Assembly (NCBI GenBank): GCA_031289755.1
Contig: JAITOU010000017.1
Coordinates: forward strand, 1-56,318
From: Clostridiales bacterium
GTDB lineage: Bacteria > Bacillota > Clostridia > Christensenellales > JAISNN01
Reading direction: 5' to 3'
DNA: 56,318 nucleotides
Below the pieces are notes generated by a model. That model saw only the letters and a list, made by a program, of their open reading frames with translations. It searched no databases and was not told the DNA's origin. Below, piece by piece: positions 40,856-49,957 of the stretch. Numbering within the stretch: position 1 is the stretch's first letter; the number at the start of each line of letters is the position of its first letter. The position numbers and the translations under genes were made by a program.

Positions 40856-41344
40856 TTAACGAATGATTTTTCCCTGACAAAGCTTTAAAAAATCCTTATA
40901 TGCATCCGACGGTATGTAGGCTTCGACGGATTGCCCTTCGGCAAGCAGGTTTTTGACCATAGTAGACGAAGTTTTTGCAGCGCTTTCCGTTGCCGGCAAA
41001 AAAACCGTGTCTATTCCGCCGCCGTCTTGGTAATTAAACGCCGCCATATCGCGCTCGTAGCCGTATTCGCCGTCTCTGAGTCCTCTCACAAAACAATCGG
41101 CGCGGTATTGCTTAGCCAAATCCACCGCCGAACCCGATGACGCGACGGCTTCTGCATTAGCAATTCCGTTAAGCGCAAGGCGCAATAGCCCGAGCCGCTC
41201 ATCGGTTGTAAAGACATACCGTTTGTCGGGATTTATCAGCACGGCGACATAGACCTTGCCGAATATCCTTGCAGTCCTTTTGATAAGGTCGAGATGACCC
41301 GTTGTGACGGGGTCAAAACTCCCCGTTATCATAGCAATCTTCAT
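40856..41344 (-). CDS. coaD: phosphopantetheine adenylyltransferase
   Basis: Penultimate step of coenzyme A synthesis: 4'-phosphopantetheine plus ATP to dephospho-CoA. 162 residues. The nucleotidyltransferase motif TGSFDPVTTGH (8-18, HxGH type with T replacing the first H as in the family), RTARIFGKVYVAVLINPDK, and FVRGLRDGEYGYERDMA. The SSTMVKNLLAEG end is standard. No clear ribosome site before the ATG. Confidence 0.95.
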   Translation of the reverse strand: MKIAMITGSFDPVTTGHLDLIKRTARIFGKVYVAVLINPDKRYVFTTDERLGLLRLALNGIANAEAVASSGSAVDLAKQYRADCFVRGLRDGEYGYERDMAAFNYQDGGGIDTVFLPATESAAKTSSTMVKNLLAEGQSVEAYIPSDAYKDFLKLCQGKIIR

Positions 41345-41438
41345 TTTTTTTTAAACAAGACCGAAGCTTAGGTCCAAATGCCGTTGTATTACGGCAAAAT
41401 CCGCGTATTTTTTAACCGCCGTCCTCACCGTCTTTTAA

Positions 41439-41518
41439 TAGATTAGTCCTATAACCTACACGGCGAACAGATTTTAGACACAAAATATGTCGGCGGATAG
41501 GTTATAGGACTAATCTAA
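41439..41518. repeat. palindromic repeat (family A), includes the rsmD stop codon
   Basis: Arms TAGATTAGTCCTATAACCTA (41439-41458) and TAGGTTATAGGACTAATCTA (41499-41518), perfect inverted repeats, around a shorter centre than the copy at 1286-1450 (shared inner words GCGAACAGATT, CAAAATATGTCGGC). The right arm provides the last codons and the TAG stop of rsmD. Confidence 0.85.
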
Positions 41519-42049
41519 TGACAAAAACGACAATGCCTGCGTTCCGTAAGTCCTGTTATCGTATATTGTAGCACATTCGTTTAAATCTTTCAAGTCTTTA
41601 CCGCGTGAATGCTCAAATATTATTTTGCCGCCTTTCTTTAACAACCCGTACCGCGCAATGAGCTTGACGGCTTTTTCGCCTGCGTCTCCGGCATAAGGGG
41701 GGTCGAGAAAGATAAAATCAAATTTGTCGCCGCGTCCCGCCAACCTTTTTAGCACTGCGTCATAATCGGCTTCTATGACCTCGCGTCCCTTCTCTCCCGT
41801 AAGCTCCAAATTTTTCTTGACGTACGCGGCGTCTGCGTCGGCAAAAACCGCTCTGTTTGCTCCGCGGCTCAGACATTCGATGCCTATCGCGCCGCTTCCT
41901 GCAAAAAGGTCGAGAACGTCCGAGCCGAAAATTTCAAATTGAAGAATGGAAAAAAGTGCCTCCTTAGTCTTGCCGGTGGTCGGTCTAACGCTGTCGCTTT
42001 TTGGGAAGAGCAGTTTTTTTCCCCTGTATTTTCCGCTTATTATACGCAT
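41510..42049 (-). CDS. rsmD: 16S rRNA (guanine966-N2)-methyltransferase RsmD
   Basis: SAM-dependent methylation of G966 in 16S rRNA. 179 residues. MRIISGKYRGKKL start, SVRPTTGKTKEALF, SAM motif DLFAGSGAIGIECLSRGA (about 62-79) and catalytic FIFLDPPYAG (about 115-124). Start ATG with AAAGGTG, three bases after the cyclo-ligase stop. The last codons and TAG stop lie in the palindromic element, so the C-terminus may have been altered by its insertion. Confidence 0.95.
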   Translation of the reverse strand: MRIISGKYRGKKLLFPKSDSVRPTTGKTKEALFSILQFEIFGSDVLDLFAGSGAIGIECLSRGANRAVFADADAAYVKKNLELTGEKGREVIEADYDAVLKRLAGRGDKFDFIFLDPPYAGDAGEKAVKLIARYGLLKKGGKIIFEHSRGKDLKDLNECATIYDNRTYGTQALSFLSLD

Positions 42050-42052
42050 TCT

Positions 42053-42637
42053 TCACCTTTTTTGCGAGCCGAAAAAAATTTCTTTTTCCGTGATAACCGC
42101 GTCAAGTCCGATATCGTTTGCGTCCGTAGGAACGGACGGTATTTCCTGAACCGAAAAGGCAAGTGCGATTTTGACGGCGTTTGTTTCATTTAAATAACGG
42201 TCGTAGTAGCCCTTTCCGCGTCCGAGTCTGTTGAGAGCGGCGTCAAAAGCCAAAAGCGGAATGACCGCAAGGTCGATTTGGCTTTTGTCGGCTTCTTCGG
42301 TATTTTTGCCGAATAGCGGCTCTTCTATACCGTAGACGTTTTTTTGAAAGACCGTTGCGGCGTTTATCCTTACCGCGACCATTTTGCCGTCGGGCTTGAT
42401 TATCGGCAAAAAGACTTTTTTGTCTTGCTTCAAAAGGTCTTTTATTATTCCGTGCGTATAGGGTTCTTGACCGAATGAATTGTATATAAAGACGCTTTCG
42501 GCGGCTTTAAAGACGCCGAGCGATTTGAGCGCGGCGGCTATCGCGGAGCTTGCGTCGGCGCGTTGGCTGTCGGTAAACGCGGACAAACGCTCTTTGACTT
42601 CGGCTCTCAAAAGCCGCTTTTTCTCGCCGCTTGTCAA
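42053..42637 (-). CDS. 5-formyltetrahydrofolate cyclo-ligase
   Basis: Converts 5-formyl-THF to 5,10-methenyl-THF with ATP. 194 residues. LRAEVKERLSAF at the start, IYNSFGQEPYTHGI in the middle and the signature LNRLGRGKGYYDRYL (about 153-167). Start TTG at 42637, overlapping the TGA of the upstream membrane gene by four bases (TTGA), a translational coupling signature. Confidence 0.93.
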   Translation of the reverse strand: MTSGEKKRLLRAEVKERLSAFTDSQRADASSAIAAALKSLGVFKAAESVFIYNSFGQEPYTHGIIKDLLKQDKKVFLPIIKPDGKMVAVRINAATVFQKNVYGIEEPLFGKNTEEADKSQIDLAVIPLLAFDAALNRLGRGKGYYDRYLNETNAVKIALAFSVQEIPSVPTDANDIGLDAVITEKEIFFGSQKR

Positions 42638-43383
42638 GCGTCGCCCTTTTTTTCGGAAAAGTCAGCCGCGCCGCAATCTACGCAAGCCGTCGGTTCGTTA
42701 TCGATTATCGGCGGCTTAGGCTCTTCGGTCTTTGACTGTTCCTTTGCGGACGGAGCTACGGCGTTTACGGCGGAGTGTCTTTTAAATCTGTTTATCGCCG
42801 ATACTATCGGCGGAGCGAGCAGCAGACAAACCAAAAATTCCGCGACGCCTGCCGTCGCGACGACAAGCAAGATGAAATTCAGAGATATAACCGTTCCGGC
42901 TATGTCGCGACCGCCGTAAAAGATAGCAATCATTCCCATAACGCTCACCGTATTGTAAAGCGCGCCTGCGGCGGCGGCAATTCCGATTTTGAGCCAGCCG
43001 AGCCATTTATTTTGAGCGGGATTTTTGATGAGCTTGTTTAAGCCCTTGTAGGTATAAAAGACGACGACGCCCATAAATATTCTCGGCAATACCGATATGA
43101 GCGGATTGTGAAAGCAGACCGAAAGCGCGACCGGAAAGACAAAGCTCGAAACAAGACTCGTTATGCCGAACATCGTGCTGACGGCAACGCCCGTGAACAG
43201 TCCTTCCGACAGCGCGGCTACGCCGACTATCAGCAAAAAGACAAACGCCGCCGACAATACTCCCGGTATGATAGGCGGAAAAGCCAATGCCGGTATCGCG
43301 AAGGTAAACAAAATCATAAGTCCCAAAAAGATAGCCAGCATTGCTATTTGACGGTTTGTGAGCTTGAATTTTTTTATCGGCAT
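42634..43383 (-). CDS. membrane protein resembling an ECF transporter S component
   Basis: 249 residues: six or so membrane segments in the first 205 residues, starting LTNRQIAMLAIFLGLMILFT, with PLISVLPRIFMGVVVFYTYK, then a soluble basic/acidic tail ending in a cysteine pair region (CVDCGAADFSEKKGDA). The fold pattern fits substrate-binding S components of energy-coupling-factor vitamin transporters. Coupling to the folate cyclo-ligase hints at folate, and coaD nearby at pantothenate; neither is shown. No EcfA or EcfT in the window. Start ATG with AAGGGG. Confidence 0.6.
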   Translation of the reverse strand: MPIKKFKLTNRQIAMLAIFLGLMILFTFAIPALAFPPIIPGVLSAAFVFLLIVGVAALSEGLFTGVAVSTMFGITSLVSSFVFPVALSVCFHNPLISVLPRIFMGVVVFYTYKGLNKLIKNPAQNKWLGWLKIGIAAAAGALYNTVSVMGMIAIFYGGRDIAGTVISLNFILLVVATAGVAEFLVCLLLAPPIVSAINRFKRHSAVNAVAPSAKEQSKTEEPKPPIIDNEPTACVDCGAADFSEKKGDA

Positions 43384-43515
43384 TCTTTACCCCTTTATAC
43401 TAAACTGTGTCCGGTTTGAGCGATTTTTAGTATTATCCTTTTATTTTTTGTCGAGCTTGTAGTTATAAGGCTTACAAGCTGTCTCTCATTTTAGCCGCCT
43501 TTTAATACTATCCTT

Positions 43516-44142
43516 TTATTTTCGGTTGAGCTTGTAGCTAAGCACATACAGGCTATCGCTCATATTGATGTTCTCGATGATTATATCGTCCGTGCCTTTA
43601 AGCTCCACCGGCGCGAAATTCCATATATTTTTGACGCCTGCCGCAGACAATCTGTTCAAAACCTCTTCGGCATTTATTCGCTGTACGGCTATGACGGCTA
43701 TATCGACGTTGTTTTTTGCGATATATTCTTCAAGCTCGGCGGCGGCAAAGAGCGGAAGACCGTTGATATTGCCCTTTGTTACGTTCAGGTCAAAAAGAGC
43801 CTTGACCTCGAAGCCTTCGTCCTTAAAGCGGTTATAATTTGCCAGCGCGCTGCCTATATTGCCTGCGCCGATTATTATCATGTCATAATGTCTGTTTAGT
43901 CCGAGTATTCGGGCGATTTCTTCGGTCATCTTAGCCACGTCGTAGCCGTAGCCCTGCTGTCCGAAGCCGCCGAAGCTGCAAAAATCCTGTCTGACCTGCG
44001 ACGCGGTAACTCCCATATATTCGGCTATCTTGCTCGATGAAATACTTTCACGACCTTTATCTTGAAGCAATTTAAATATTCTGAAATATCTCGGAAGTCT
44101 TTTGATAACGGCGTCTGAAACCTTCTTGTCGTTATTAGGCAC
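43516..44142 (-). CDS. rex: redox-sensing transcriptional repressor Rex
   Basis: NADH/NAD+-responsive repressor of fermentation genes. 208 residues. N-terminal winged helix (IKRLPRYFRIFKLLQDKG, SSKIAEYMGVTASQVRQDF) followed by FGGFGQQGYGYDV and the Rossmann domain with GAGNIGSALANY (about 93-104). C-terminal domain-swap helix. Start GTG at 44142 with GGGGAT. It sits inside a housekeeping run rather than next to a fermentation operon. Confidence 0.96.
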   Translation of the reverse strand: MPNNDKKVSDAVIKRLPRYFRIFKLLQDKGRESISSSKIAEYMGVTASQVRQDFCSFGGFGQQGYGYDVAKMTEEIARILGLNRHYDMIIIGAGNIGSALANYNRFKDEGFEVKALFDLNVTKGNINGLPLFAAAELEEYIAKNNVDIAVIAVQRINAEEVLNRLSAAGVKNIWNFAPVELKGTDDIIIENINMSDSLYVLSYKLNRK

Positions 44143-44159
44143 TTATTTATCCCCTGTTT

Positions 44160-44444
44160 TTACTCTTTGTATTTTATCGTATCTTGTTTGTCGGGCGAAA
44201 CACAATTCTCTATATACATGATGTCAAAAAATATGCTTTCGATAAAGTCGCTTTCGGTCAGTTTGAGCATATTAAAATTCATCAGCTGGTCATAACGGCT
44301 CTTCAAAAGCATAGGCGTCGGAATATCCAATGCTTCGCAAACGACTCTCAAATCTTCCGTAAGCCCGTCAAAATCGTCTTGCACGTCAAACAGCGTGTTT
44401 TTGACGACCTTTTCGCAAAGTATAAGCTTTATCCAGAGTTTCAT
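44160..44444 (-). CDS. small conserved-looking protein, unknown
   Basis: 94 residues, acidic and helical: MKLWIKLILCEKVVKNTLFD, VQDDFDGLTEDLRVVCEALD, IPTPMLLKSRYDQLMNFNM, TESDFIESIFFDIMYIENC. Start ATG with AGGAAG. It lies between birA and rex with short gaps (29 and 17 bp), so it is a real operon member. I do not recognise its family. Confidence 0.7.
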   Translation of the reverse strand: MKLWIKLILCEKVVKNTLFDVQDDFDGLTEDLRVVCEALDIPTPMLLKSRYDQLMNFNMLKLTESDFIESIFFDIMYIENCVSPDKQDTIKYKE

Positions 44445-44473
44445 GCGTTCTTCCTATCCTTTTTGTTTTGCTC

Positions 44474-45217
44474 TCAAACGTAACCGCCGCAAACCGATAT
44501 ACTTCCGCTCGAAATCGTTTTTGACTCGCCCCTATCGGTTCTGATTATCAATCTTCCGTCCGCATCTATGCCTTCCGCCGTCACTTCCTCCGTTCTGCCC
44601 GAAACGGTAATCCTTTTGCCGATGACGCAGGAATGCTCTCTGTAAAAGTCGATTATTTCCCTTTTGATGCCTTTCTTTAAAAGGACGGCAAGAGCGTCGA
44701 TGAGAGCGGCGGCAACTTCGGAATTTTTGTAGACGGCGGCTTTTTCGTTCTTCATAGAAGTCGCTATGTGCGAAAATTCTCCGAAATTGACATTATTGAC
44801 GTTTAGACCTATGCCGAGAACGATATAGGCTATACCGTCCCTTTCGATTTTTTCGGCGAGTATGCCGCATATCTTTTTGCCGCCGACAAAGACGTCGTTG
44901 ACCCATTTGATTTTGGGTTCTAATCCGAAATCTATCAAGACCCTTGCGACGGCACAGCCCGCGAGCGGAGTGATATAATCGGCGTTGTCGCCCGACGGTA
45001 CGAGTATGCTCATGTACAAGCCGCCGCTTTCGGACACAAAGGTATTGCCGCCCCTGCCGCGTCCTTTCGTCTGTTTTTTTGCGATAACGACGTCAAAAGG
45101 CTTGTAATTGCCTTCTTTCAAAATATCGTTTGTCGAAGTCACCTCGTCATAAACGTATATGCCGACAAGGTTTCCGACCGATTTGGTTTTGTAGGTGTAA
45201 TTTTTGCTGTTTTCCAT
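44474..45217 (-). CDS. birA: biotin-[acetyl-CoA-carboxylase] ligase
   Basis: Attaches biotin to carrier proteins. 247 residues from the ATG at 45217 (MENSKNYTYKTKSVGN); a TTG at 45271 in frame has no support. Catalytic core: KKQTKGRGRGGNTFVSESGG (biotinyl-AMP loop), IKWVNDVFVGGKKICGILAE and the BPL C-terminal domain with ITVSGRTEEVTAEGIDADGRL. There is no N-terminal helix-turn-helix, so it is a ligase only, not a repressor. Confidence 0.93.
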   Translation of the reverse strand: MENSKNYTYKTKSVGNLVGIYVYDEVTSTNDILKEGNYKPFDVVIAKKQTKGRGRGGNTFVSESGGLYMSILVPSGDNADYITPLAGCAVARVLIDFGLEPKIKWVNDVFVGGKKICGILAEKIERDGIAYIVLGIGLNVNNVNFGEFSHIATSMKNEKAAVYKNSEVAAALIDALAVLLKKGIKREIIDFYREHSCVIGKRITVSGRTEEVTAEGIDADGRLIIRTDRGESKTISSGSISVCGGYV

Positions 45218-45291
45218 ATCTTCCGCCGAAGCGCACTGCTCTGTAAAGCCGAAATATTGACGCAATGTCAAGCCTTTGTATTTACCGAGTA

Positions 45292-48200
45292 TTACTTTTT
45301 ATTTTTTATGACAAAGCCGTATTCGTAAGCTCCGCCCGGACTGAGCATATATTCCTTTAAAGGAAGCGGACCGCAGCTGTTGCTGCCTGCTCCCATAGTG
45401 TAGCCGTCGATACTGACAAAGGTATTATCCGAACGGACTATATCCGCATCGTGCGCCGCCGAGCCGAGAGCCTGCGCCGTATAATCGTGCGCCGCGAAGG
45501 CAAAGGGCTTGCCGACCGCTTCTATTCTCAGTCCGCTGCCGTCGTCCGCCGTAAGCTCTATCCACCTGACGCCCGTGTGGCGGTTGTTGTCCTGCGGCTT
45601 GATATAAGGCTCGTGAGCGTCCTTTATCCTTTGCGAATAGATACCGACATACGCGTGAGCGTCGAAGTCGGGCAGGTTTTCGAGCGGACCTTTGCCGTAA
45701 TATTTTATGTTTGTGAGCTTGCCCGACGCTTCAAAATCCAAACCGGCTTTCAAGAGCGGCGGAAGCTTTTTTGAACGCGACCTTTTTTTGAATTTCACCG
45801 TGACGGCTATCGAGCCGTCCGCCGAGATACGGTATACGGTATTCAATTTAAACAAGGCCTTGCCCTTAGGATTGACCAAATATTTATATACGTTTATCAC
45901 CGCAGCCGCATCGCCCGAAGCTTTTTCGTCGGGAGCGATACTCTTTACTACCGATTTCAGAACGTCATATCCGGCTTTTTTGACGGCGGCTATGATGTTT
46001 CGGTCGTTGTCAATCGGCGTTTTAAATACGCTGTCGTATATTCCCTTGACGCCGCCCGACGGCGCGACGCTCAAAAAGCTTTCGCCGAGATAAGTTATTT
46101 GTTCGATATTTCCGCTTTCGCGGCTTATAATCACCGAGCTTTTGCCGTCGTCAAATTCCGCAGTATAAGCCTTGTCCGAAGCGGCGAGCTTTACGCCCTT
46201 TTTTTGACCGTCCGCTATTGCGGCGGATATTTTTTCGCATACGGATATTTGTTGCTTGGCTATGACGCTTCCCGTCTGTTTGTCCCGATATTCAAAGGTG
46301 ACAAAGACGTCGCGTTCGGGCTGATATACGCCCCCCTTGACCGCCGCTTCTTCTCCGCAGTCGAGCGAAAAGGATACCTTTTCTCCCGGCGCGGCGTCGA
46401 GAAAGACAACTCCGTTGCCGATTGATGCTCCGTTCTCTTCTAACGTATAGGCGATTTCTATATAATCCGAACGACGGAAAAAATTTCGGTTGTAAAATTC
46501 AAAGGAATTTTTGCCGTTTTTGCCGATTTTGAAAGGACTGTAATTGACCTGCACGTTCTTTAAACCCGTGTGCGGCTTTCGGTCGGGATAGACCAAGCCG
46601 TCTACGCAAAAATTGCCGTCATGTAATTCTTCGCCGTGGTCGCCGCCGTAGGTATAGCGGTATTTGCCGTCCGCATGGTACACGGCGTGGTCAGCCCATT
46701 CCCAGATACAGCCGCCGAGATAGATGTCCGCGCTAAAAAACAGGTCTGTCATCTCCCTTAGGCTGCCCGGACCTACGCCCATGGCGTGGCAGTATTCGCA
46801 GATAAAATAAGGCTTGCCGTAATATTTTTTTTGAGCCTTTCTTTCGGCGATTTTTTTGATTCGGTAATAATCGGGATACATCTCCGACGTGACGTCGTAA
46901 CGGAAGCGCACCGTCCGGCAAACGGCTTCGTAATGGACGGGGATTTCCGGGCAAACCTCTTTGAGATAGGCGTATGCCGTGTCCTGATTGTTGTAGCCGC
47001 CGGCTTCGTTGCCGAGCGACCACATGGTGACGGAAGGACGGTTTTTGTCGCGCATATACATTCTCTTTACCCTGTCGATATAATAATCCGCCCACTTGAT
47101 ATCGTGGCTTATAAGGTCGGGAGTATATACGGCGGCTTCGCAGCCGTGCGTTTCGATGTCGGCTTCGTCAATGACGTACAAGCCGTAAACGTCGCAATAC
47201 ATGAGAAATATCGGGTCGGGCGGATAATGCGAAGTCCTTACGGCATTTATATTATGCTCCTTCATGAGCTTAATGTCGTTTTCGAGTTGGAGCGCGCTCA
47301 TGACAAAACCGTTTACGGGGTCCGTGTCGTGATGATTCACGCCGAGCAGCTTGATAGCCTTGTCGTTAAATTTAAAAATCTCTCCGTCGATTTCAACGGT
47401 TTTAAAGCCGATGATATCGCGGATAAATTCCTTTTCTTCTCCGTCCTTTTTGAGCGATATCTCCAAATAATATACGTTCGGGATTTCCGCGCTCCATTCT
47501 TCCGCTTCTATACCGTCGAGCATAAAGAAGGTGTTTGCTTCGGCTTTAAGCGTTTTCACACCCAAAATACTGCCGTCCTTTGCGGTGACCGAAGCTTCTA
47601 TCTCGCAAGCGGCGGTAAATTTGCCGTTAAGCGTCAGTTTCAGGTCGTAACGACCGTTGATTTTTGTCGTTTTGACGACAAAATCGTATATATATTCGGC
47701 GTTGATTTGGGTGATATACACGTCTCTGAATATTCCGTTTTCTCTGAACATATCCTGACATTCGAGATATGAGCCGTTTGTCCATTTGTAGACGACGGCG
47801 GCAAGCTCGTTTACGCCCTTTTTTAAAAAGACCGTGATGTCAAATTCCGCCGTGTTGTGAGAGCCTTCGCTGTAACCGACATGACTGCCGTTTATGTACA
47901 GGTCAAAGCCCGAAGCTACTCCCAAAAAAGAAATAATATATTCCTTTGTGATGTCGCCGACGGTGAATTTTTTTCTGTAAACGCCGCAAGGACAGTTTTC
48001 GGGAAAATGCGGCGGGTCGAGCTTAAACTGATAACGCGTATTTAGATAGACGGGCGGCTCATAGCCCGTTCTCTGCCAATCGGACGGCACGGTTATATCG
48101 TCAAAAGCGGCGATATTCGTATCAAATTCGTCGGGAAGCTTGGACATCTCGGAATAATACTTAAACTGCCACTCTCCCGACAGCAAAAAAATCCTGTCGC

Positions 48201-48342
48201 TCTTGTATCTGGCAAGGGGTACAAAAACCCCGTCCGCCGCAGCCTTTGACGAAAACGGCACAAAATACGAGCGCGCTTTCAGCTTGTTTTGTTCAAAAAC
48301 CCCGAATGTTTTGTAATTTGTTTTATTCGGCAAAAAAATCAT
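45292..48342 (-). CDS. lacZ: beta-galactosidase, glycoside hydrolase family 2
   Basis: 1016 residues, full LacZ plan: N-terminal sugar-binding domain (PVYLNTRYQFKLDPPHFPEN), immunoglobulin-like domain, TIM barrel, second Ig domain and C-terminal domain 5 (NRHTGVRWIELTADDGSGLR). Catalytic acid/base glutamate in NRPSVTMWSLGNEAGG and nucleophile glutamate in YFICEYCHAMG. YVIDEADIETHGCE and GGCIWEWADHAV are intact. No signal peptide, so intracellular. No sugar transporter or regulator is next to it; it heads the birA-rex run. Start ATG with AAGGGG. Confidence 0.95.
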   Translation of the reverse strand: MIFLPNKTNYKTFGVFEQNKLKARSYFVPFSSKAAADGVFVPLARYKSDRIFLLSGEWQFKYYSEMSKLPDEFDTNIAAFDDITVPSDWQRTGYEPPVYLNTRYQFKLDPPHFPENCPCGVYRKKFTVGDITKEYIISFLGVASGFDLYINGSHVGYSEGSHNTAEFDITVFLKKGVNELAAVVYKWTNGSYLECQDMFRENGIFRDVYITQINAEYIYDFVVKTTKINGRYDLKLTLNGKFTAACEIEASVTAKDGSILGVKTLKAEANTFFMLDGIEAEEWSAEIPNVYYLEISLKKDGEEKEFIRDIIGFKTVEIDGEIFKFNDKAIKLLGVNHHDTDPVNGFVMSALQLENDIKLMKEHNINAVRTSHYPPDPIFLMYCDVYGLYVIDEADIETHGCEAAVYTPDLISHDIKWADYYIDRVKRMYMRDKNRPSVTMWSLGNEAGGYNNQDTAYAYLKEVCPEIPVHYEAVCRTVRFRYDVTSEMYPDYYRIKKIAERKAQKKYYGKPYFICEYCHAMGVGPGSLREMTDLFFSADIYLGGCIWEWADHAVYHADGKYRYTYGGDHGEELHDGNFCVDGLVYPDRKPHTGLKNVQVNYSPFKIGKNGKNSFEFYNRNFFRRSDYIEIAYTLEENGASIGNGVVFLDAAPGEKVSFSLDCGEEAAVKGGVYQPERDVFVTFEYRDKQTGSVIAKQQISVCEKISAAIADGQKKGVKLAASDKAYTAEFDDGKSSVIISRESGNIEQITYLGESFLSVAPSGGVKGIYDSVFKTPIDNDRNIIAAVKKAGYDVLKSVVKSIAPDEKASGDAAAVINVYKYLVNPKGKALFKLNTVYRISADGSIAVTVKFKKRSRSKKLPPLLKAGLDFEASGKLTNIKYYGKGPLENLPDFDAHAYVGIYSQRIKDAHEPYIKPQDNNRHTGVRWIELTADDGSGLRIEAVGKPFAFAAHDYTAQALGSAAHDADIVRSDNTFVSIDGYTMGAGSNSCGPLPLKEYMLSPGGAYEYGFVIKNKK

Positions 48343-48433
48343 TTTAATCCCCTTTTAAAATAAAATATCCTGAAATTCTCCTACTTCTTTTACACCGTAA
48401 TGTTAATCTTCTGCTTATACCACCCTGTTTTGG

Positions 48434-48893
48434 GTCGGGCGGATACGGAATCCGCCATTGCTACTTCTATTCCGTTTTGTGGGCATAGGCCTACGGCGCA
48501 CCTACTATATCGCTTAATCCTTATACTTTCTTTAATCTGTTTAGGTCGGGCGGATACGGAATCCGCCACTGCTACTCTATACTACTTAAAACTTGATATT
48601 TTGTAAGTCGTAGGGGCGCCGCTTGCTGCGCCCGTTTTGTGTAGAGTTACGGGTGCGTGCCGCCGTGTCACTTTCTCTATTCCGTTTTGTGTAGGGTTAC
48701 GGGTGCGTGCCGCCGTGTCACTTTCTCTATTCCGTTTTGCGCAGGCTTACGGGCGCAGCAAGCGGCGCCCCTACTACTTCTATTCCGTTTTGTGGGCATA
48801 TGCCTGCGGCGCCCCTACTACTTCTATTCCGTTTTGTGGGCATAGGCCTACGGCGCACCTACTATATCGCTTAATCCTTATACTTTCTTTAAC
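48434..48893. repeat. mosaic of dispersed repeats between lacZ and tsaD
   Basis: Nearly all of the 546-bp gap is repeats. CGGGCGGATACGGAATCCGC occurs at 48436 and 48547. Family C arms lie at 48610-48634 and, inverted, 48750-48774. A 61-bp unit (TTTCTCTATTCCGTTTTG...GGGTGCGTGCCGCCGTGTCA) is tandem at about 48640-48730. CGCACCTACTATATCGCTTA with following TCCTTATACTTTCTTTAA occurs at 48497-48534 and again at 48854-48891, the second copy including the tsaD stop. Short frames here are repeat-encoded and not genes. Confidence 0.8.
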
Positions 48894-49911
48894 CTATATA
48901 TCCGTCTAAATTTGCCTTCGCGTCCAAGTCTAAGCCGGCGAAGGGCTTGCCCTTTTTTATCATAAAATACGCTTCCGCACCTATCATGGCGGCGTTATCG
49001 GTGCAAAGCCGCAAGGGTAAAAAATATGCTTTTATACCGTTTTGGGCGCACGCCGCAGATAATTCTTCTCTGAGTTTGAGATTAGCTCCCACTCCGCCCG
49101 AAAGGGCTATGCTTTTGATGCCGCGTGACTTGGCGGCTCTCAAAGCGTTATCGCTTAGCTGCGACACCGCCGCCGCCTGAAAGGACGCCGCGACGTCGGC
49201 TTTGCTTATCGGGGTTTTTGCATTTGCTATATAGTTTACTACGGCGGTTTTTAATCCGCTGAAAGAAAAATCGTAATGATTTTCGTTTTTGAAGGGCTTT
49301 GCAAAGGATATAACGGGCTTGCCCTCCGCCGCCAGCCTTTGTATCTCGGGACCGCCCGGATAAGGCAATCCGAGAGAGCGTGCAACCTTATCGAAGGCTT
49401 CGCCAGCCGCATCGTCTCTCGTCGAGCCGAGTACGTCTATTATGTCATAATCCTTGACTTCTAATACCGCGCTGTGTCCGCCGCTTGCGAGAATACATAT
49501 GTAAGGAAATTTCAAATCCTTGTGAGCGATGTAATTTGCGGCGATATGCCCCCTGACATGACTGACCGCCATGAGCGGCAATTTGAGCGCACAGCTCAAA
49601 CCCTTTGCATAAGACACGCCCGTCAAAAGCGCGCCGAGCAAGCCCGCTCCGTAAGTGACGGCTATCGCGTCTATATTGCCGAAGGTGACGGCGGCATCCT
49701 TTAAAGCCTGTTCGACGACGTTCGGGAGAGCAAGCGTGTGATTTCTCGACGCTATCTCCGGCACGACTCCGCCGAATCTCTTGTGTATATCTATTTGGGA
49801 CGCTATCACGTCCGACAAGACTTCCGTCCCGTTCTTGACCACCGCCGCCGCCGTTTCGTCGCAAGACGACTCTATGGCGAGAACGGTTATATCTTTGCCG
49901 ATGTCATACAT
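48889..49911 (-). CDS. tsaD: tRNA N6-adenosine threonylcarbamoyltransferase
   Basis: Transfers the threonylcarbamoyl group to A37 of ANN-decoding tRNAs, with TsaB and TsaE. 340 residues. VLAIESSCDETAAAVV at the start, VVPEIASRNHTLAL (metal-binding region), ASGGHSAVLEV, and LPYPGGPEIQRLA with FSFSGLKTAVVNY. The C-terminal metal-binding TDNAAMIGAEAYF is intact. Metal motif here reads NHTLAL rather than the usual HxxN-type wording, a mild variation. 46 bp after prfB. The TAA stop lies in a repeat copy. Confidence 0.95.
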   Translation of the reverse strand: MYDIGKDITVLAIESSCDETAAAVVKNGTEVLSDVIASQIDIHKRFGGVVPEIASRNHTLALPNVVEQALKDAAVTFGNIDAIAVTYGAGLLGALLTGVSYAKGLSCALKLPLMAVSHVRGHIAANYIAHKDLKFPYICILASGGHSAVLEVKDYDIIDVLGSTRDDAAGEAFDKVARSLGLPYPGGPEIQRLAAEGKPVISFAKPFKNENHYDFSFSGLKTAVVNYIANAKTPISKADVAASFQAAAVSQLSDNALRAAKSRGIKSIALSGGVGANLKLREELSAACAQNGIKAYFLPLRLCTDNAAMIGAEAYFMIKKGKPFAGLDLDAKANLDGYIG

Positions 49912-49957
49912 ATATTTCCGATAATTTGCGCCGCGCCGATATGACGGGCGTATTTTG

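Noticed and set aside
46786..47772. Open frame of 328 codons on the plus strand
   Set aside because: It is antisense to lacZ, whose GH2 motifs are complete in the other strand; the translated product has no recognisable family and no ribosome site.
48637..48909. Small open frames of about 60-90 codons in the lacZ-tsaD gap
   Set aside because: They consist of the intergenic repeat words read in frame and occur in several frames at once.
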